Source of the DNA: CAG-791 sp045546175
Lineage (GTDB): Bacteria > Bacillota > Clostridia > Lachnospirales > Lachnospiraceae
Length of the DNA: 64,000 nucleotides
Assembly: GCA_045546175.1 (NCBI GenBank)
Contig: JAZQCI010000029.1
Location: forward strand, 9,846 to 73,845
Reading direction: 5' to 3'
Each line of letters begins with the position of its first letter. Within the stretch, counting starts at the first letter, position 1. Of this stretch, positions 61,645 through 64,000 are shown in pieces. A program made the translations under genes and the position numbers. The notes beneath the pieces are model-generated. The model had not been told where the DNA came from and searched no databases. It saw only the letters and a list, made by a program, of their open reading frames with translations.

Positions 61645-62286
61645 ATGACAATCGGCGAAAAAATAAAATATTTCCGCAAACAGCGGGGTATTACACAGGG
61701 AGAACTTGCAGAATTGACAGGAATCCATCCTGTTTCCATCCGAAAATACGAGACAAATAAAATGCAGCCGCTCCCTCCTCAGGTCGAGAAGATTGCAGCT
61801 GCATTGAACGTAAACTTCAGTGCGATCTATGGAATGGATCAGAGCGCTTTCCGTCTGGAAACACGCGGAGATCTGATGGGATTATTGATGACTGCTTATA
61901 AAGCCGGACTGATTCAGGTTGATGGTCCGAAAGACAGATATGGTGCCTTCAAAGAAGAGCAATGCTGCATCCGCCTGCTCCCGGTACTCTCGCAGTATTT
62001 TGCTGTGGCTGGTCAGGAAGATGAGAATAGGAATATGCTGCCAGCACTAAAAGTGACAGATTCATCTGTCCTGTCTGATTTTATTCGTTGGGAAGGTTTA
62101 TACCGTGAAGGATATCTGAAGGATCAGGAGCTGCTGACAAAAGGAAATTCTTCTGAAGATGAGAAATATGTCGCTGATGATTTTCGGGAGATGCTGGAGC
62201 AGATCGAACTGGACCTGCAGGCGTCTCAGGAGAAACTGGATAAGAGCGGTGATAACAGCGACAATAACACCTCTCCTGCAGAATAA
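61645..62286 (+). CDS. Phage-type XRE repressor of the IME
   Basis: A 213-residue regulator with an N-terminal Cro/CI HTH: IGEKIKYFRKQRGITQGELA, then TGIHPVSIRKYETNKMQP. The remainder is a helical sensor or oligomerisation domain without LexA-like Ser/Lys protease motifs. ATG 61645 with AGGGG upstream is preferred to the upstream frame start at 61558. It is divergent from xis-int and presumably binds the three TGTAGCN6GCTACA operators between them. Confidence 0.85.
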   Translation: MTIGEKIKYFRKQRGITQGELAELTGIHPVSIRKYETNKMQPLPPQVEKIAAALNVNFSAIYGMDQSAFRLETRGDLMGLLMTAYKAGLIQVDGPKDRYGAFKEEQCCIRLLPVLSQYFAVAGQEDENRNMLPALKVTDSSVLSDFIRWEGLYREGYLKDQELLTKGNSSEDEKYVADDFREMLEQIELDLQASQEKLDKSGDNSDNNTSPAE

Positions 62287-62292
62287 TTTGGA

Positions 62293-62317
62293 AAAGTGTA
62301 CTCAAAATGTACTCACG
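62293..62317 (+). repeat. 25-bp direct repeat, right copy (integrase arm-type site)
   Basis: Identical to 52016-52040 and in the same orientation, located just after the repressor gene and before the guaA terminator. Two TGTACTCA units have an 11-bp period. Confidence 0.75.
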
Positions 62318-62327
62318 AGGCATAGAA

Positions 62328-62368
62328 AAAGTCCGAAAACCCAGTGTTTATGCCGGGTTTCGGACTTT
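62328..62368 (-). terminator. guaA terminator
   Basis: On the minus strand AAAGTCCGAAACCC pairs with GGGTTTTCGGACTTT (one bulge) and is followed by TTT. It lies 7 bp past the guaA stop, inside the element border if the guaA-tail att site is right. Confidence 0.8.
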
Positions 62369-62374
62369 CAATAT

Positions 62375-63940
62375 TTATTCCAGCTCGATGGTTCCCGGCG
62401 GCTTGCTCGTGAGGTCGTAGAGCACGCGGTTGACGCCCTTCACTTCATTGATGATACGCGTCATGCAGGTCTGCAGCACGCTCCACGGAATCTCGGCGGC
62501 TTCCGCAGTCATGAAATCGCTGGTCAGAACGCCCCGCAGCGCCACTGCGTAGTCGTACGTCCGCCCGTCTCCCATGACGCCTACCGACCGCATATTGGTG
62601 AGCGCGGCAAAAAATTGTCCTTTTCCGGTATCGATCCCGCCCTTCTCCAGCTCTTCCCTGAAGATGGCGTCCGCCTCCTGCACGATCCTGACCTTCTCCG
62701 CGGTGACGTCGCCGACAATTCTGACGCCCAGTCCCGGTCCCGGGAAAGGCTGGCGGTATACCAGATGTCTCGGCAGGCCAAGTTCCAGACCGGTCTGTCT
62801 CACCTCGTCCTTGAACAGCATCCGAAGCGGCTCCACGATCTCCTTGAAATCAACATGCTCCGGCAGTCCTCCGACATTGTGGTGGGACTTGATCACAGCG
62901 CCGCCGCTCCCGGTTCCGCTCTCCACCACATCGGGATAAATGGTCCCCTGGGCCAGAAAGTCAACCTGACCGATCTTTTTGGCCTCTTCCTCGAAGACGC
63001 TGATAAATTCCGCGCCGATGATCTTCCTCTTCATCTCTGGATCCGTGATGCCGGCCAGTTTGATATAGAAGCGCTCCTGCGCGTTCACGCGCACGAAATT
63101 CAGTTCAAAGGGGCCCTTCGGTCCGAATACCGCCTCTACTTCATCTCCTTCATTCTTGCGGAGCAGTCCGTGGTCCACAAAGACGCAGGTCAGCTGCTTT
63201 CCGACCGCCTTGGCGAGCAAAGCCGCTGCCACAGAGGAATCCACGCCTCCGGAGAGTCCCAGCAGGACTTTGCCGTCCCCGATCTTCTCCCGCAGTTCTT
63301 TCACTGTCGTGTCCACATAAGAAGACATCTTCCAGCTGCCGGTGCACCCGCAGATCTCCATCACAAAGTTTTTCAAAAGCTGCGTCCCGAAGGGTGTGTG
63401 CACCACTTCCGGATGGAACTGCACCGCGTAGAGTCTGCTTCCCGGGTCTTCCATGGCCGCCACCGGACAGTTGTCCGTATGTGCGGTGATCTTAAAGCCT
63501 CTCGGGGGCTGCGCGATGTAGTCGGTGTGGCTCATCCAGCAGGTAGAAGTCTCCGGAGCATCGCTTGCCATTCCCTGGAACAGCTTGGAGCCGGACTGAA
63601 TTCCATCCAACTCTATTTTGGTGTGGCCGTACTCGCTGACGGGGGCCGTCTTCACCTTGCCGCCCAGTTTATGTGCCATGAGCTGCGATCCGTAGCAGAT
63701 GCCCAGCACAGGGATCCCCAGCCCGAACAGGGCTTTGTCGCAAGTCGGCGAATCGTCTGCATAGACGCTGTTGGGCCCTCCTGTCAGGATGATTCCCTTC
63801 GGGTGCATGGCCAGGATCTCTCCCGGCGTCTTTGTATAGGGATGGATCTCGCAATAAACGTTGCATTCTCTGACTCTTCTCGCGATCAGCTGCTTGTACT
63901 GTCCGCCAAAGTCCAGGACTACGATCAATTCTCTGTCCAT
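62375..63940 (-). CDS. guaA: GMP synthase (glutamine-hydrolysing), full length
   Basis: A 521-residue two-part enzyme that aminates XMP to GMP. The N-terminal glutaminase has Cys in LGICYGSQLMA and His/Glu in VQFHPEVVHT; the ATP-pyrophosphatase has GLSGGVDSSVAAALL and RQPFPGPGLGVRIVG; the dimerisation end is KPPGTIELE. It is the canonical housekeeping form. Its 3' end is a common target of integrative elements, and an IME adjoins it here. A single-domain paralogue lies at 23710-24696. Confidence 0.96.
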   Translation of the reverse strand: MDRELIVVLDFGGQYKQLIARRVRECNVYCEIHPYTKTPGEILAMHPKGIILTGGPNSVYADDSPTCDKALFGLGIPVLGICYGSQLMAHKLGGKVKTAPVSEYGHTKIELDGIQSGSKLFQGMASDAPETSTCWMSHTDYIAQPPRGFKITAHTDNCPVAAMEDPGSRLYAVQFHPEVVHTPFGTQLLKNFVMEICGCTGSWKMSSYVDTTVKELREKIGDGKVLLGLSGGVDSSVAAALLAKAVGKQLTCVFVDHGLLRKNEGDEVEAVFGPKGPFELNFVRVNAQERFYIKLAGITDPEMKRKIIGAEFISVFEEEAKKIGQVDFLAQGTIYPDVVESGTGSGGAVIKSHHNVGGLPEHVDFKEIVEPLRMLFKDEVRQTGLELGLPRHLVYRQPFPGPGLGVRIVGDVTAEKVRIVQEADAIFREELEKGGIDTGKGQFFAALTNMRSVGVMGDGRTYDYAVALRGVLTSDFMTAEAAEIPWSVLQTCMTRIINEVKGVNRVLYDLTSKPPGTIELE

Positions 63941-64000
63941 CGGTCCGCTCCTTTCATTATGTGTCAGGTGTGTCAGGGGGACGTATCCGGTGACACAAAA
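63941..64000. other. Window end, upstream of guaA
   Basis: Contains the guaA ribosome binding site (AAAGGAG) and a TGTGTCA/TGACACA dyad near 63961-63997. No gene fits in the 60 bases. Confidence 0.4.

Larger units (their letters stand above)
51907..62388. mobile_element. Integrative mobilizable element inserted at the 3' end of guaA
   Basis: About 10.5 kb with relaxase, MobC-like protein, VapE helicase, CHC2 primase, tyrosine integrase, excisionase-like gene and repressor, but no conjugation (type IV secretion) genes. It thus fits an IME that depends on a helper. The 3' end of intact guaA (minus strand GAGCTGGAATAA) has a second copy at 51907-51919 (GAGCTGGAGTAG). A 25-bp direct repeat lies near both ends (52016-52040 and 62293-62317), each made of TGTACTCA twice with period 11. 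A TGTAGCN6GCTAC-type dyad shared with the control region occurs at the far left end. Cargo: LacI regulator and MATE exporter. Confidence 0.75.

Noticed and set aside
63961..63997. Insertion-sequence end at the window edge
   Set aside because: The TGTGTCA/TGACACA dyad is short and no transposase is visible; the window ends before it can be judged.

Overview
The window looks like a chromosomal segment of a gut-type Lachnospiraceae or related Clostridia (Bacillota). This is inferred from AGGAGG-type ribosome binding sites, protein families typical of that group (Rpn-type PD-(D/E)XK nuclease, DUF937, DUF6765, HdeD-like, BglG-type PTS regulator, polar amino-acid ABC operon), and a GC-rich backbone interrupted by AT-rich islands. 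No rRNA gene, complete tRNA gene or CRISPR array was seen.

Layout. 1-1036: broken end of a repeat-containing surface protein (minus strand). 1045-3100: small integrative module (unknown gene plus tyrosine integrase) followed by a tRNA-3'-end-like sequence. 3370-3700: parA remnant with a lost start codon, joined head-on to a truncated CMP-sugar synthetase. 3488-14550: AT-rich island, all minus strand. Its core is a tightly overlapping operon: ABC ATPase/HAD chimera, circularly permuted ATP-grasp ligase, alpha-E protein, transglutaminase-like protein, one M14 deacylase with its metal ligands, one M14 paralogue that has lost them, and the CMP-sugar synthetase. Upstream lie a frameshifted C26 amidohydrolase, NAD synthetase, a RelA/SpoT-type synthetase and remnants. 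14896-15250: RHH protein and phased repeats. 15516-21862: plus-strand cluster for GABA-type amino-acid catabolism (two class III aminotransferases, nucleotide-kinase-like protein, APC permease, Fe-alcohol dehydrogenase, GNAT). 22956-24696: integrase remnant beside the 3' end of a GMP synthase lacking the glutaminase domain. 24857-29088: Smr, M32 carboxypeptidase, DUF89-GNAT fusion, and an MBL protein carrying a nested small membrane ORF. 29455-31377: Rpn nuclease and a hypothetical protein. 31483-36589: DUF362 protein, cupin, and a polar amino-acid ABC operon with a long structured leader. 36674-43425: DUF937, DAHP synthase, AroB, PheA and membrane proteins. 43452-45123: HAD phosphatase and TrmD. 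45113-51774: a mannitol-type PTS locus with kinase, dehydrogenase, IICBA transporter and divergent BglG/MtlR regulator.

51907-62388 is an approximately 10.5 kb integrative mobilizable element at the 3' end of full-length guaA (62375-63940). It carries a LacI regulator, MATE exporter, relaxase, VapE helicase, CHC2 primase, MobC-like protein, integrase, excisionase-like protein and a phage-type repressor. Its boundaries are supported by a duplicated guaA tail, a 25-bp direct repeat near each end, and an 18-bp dyad operator found three times in the control region and once at the far left end.

Most noteworthy: the ATP-grasp/alpha-E/transglutaminase/M14 operon with its inactivated M14 partner; the possible riboswitch-like attenuator before the ABC operon; the architecture and operators of the guaA element; and the presence of two GMP synthases, each with a tyrosine recombinase at its 3' end. 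All calls come from reading the sequence and from recalled family knowledge; no database search was run.
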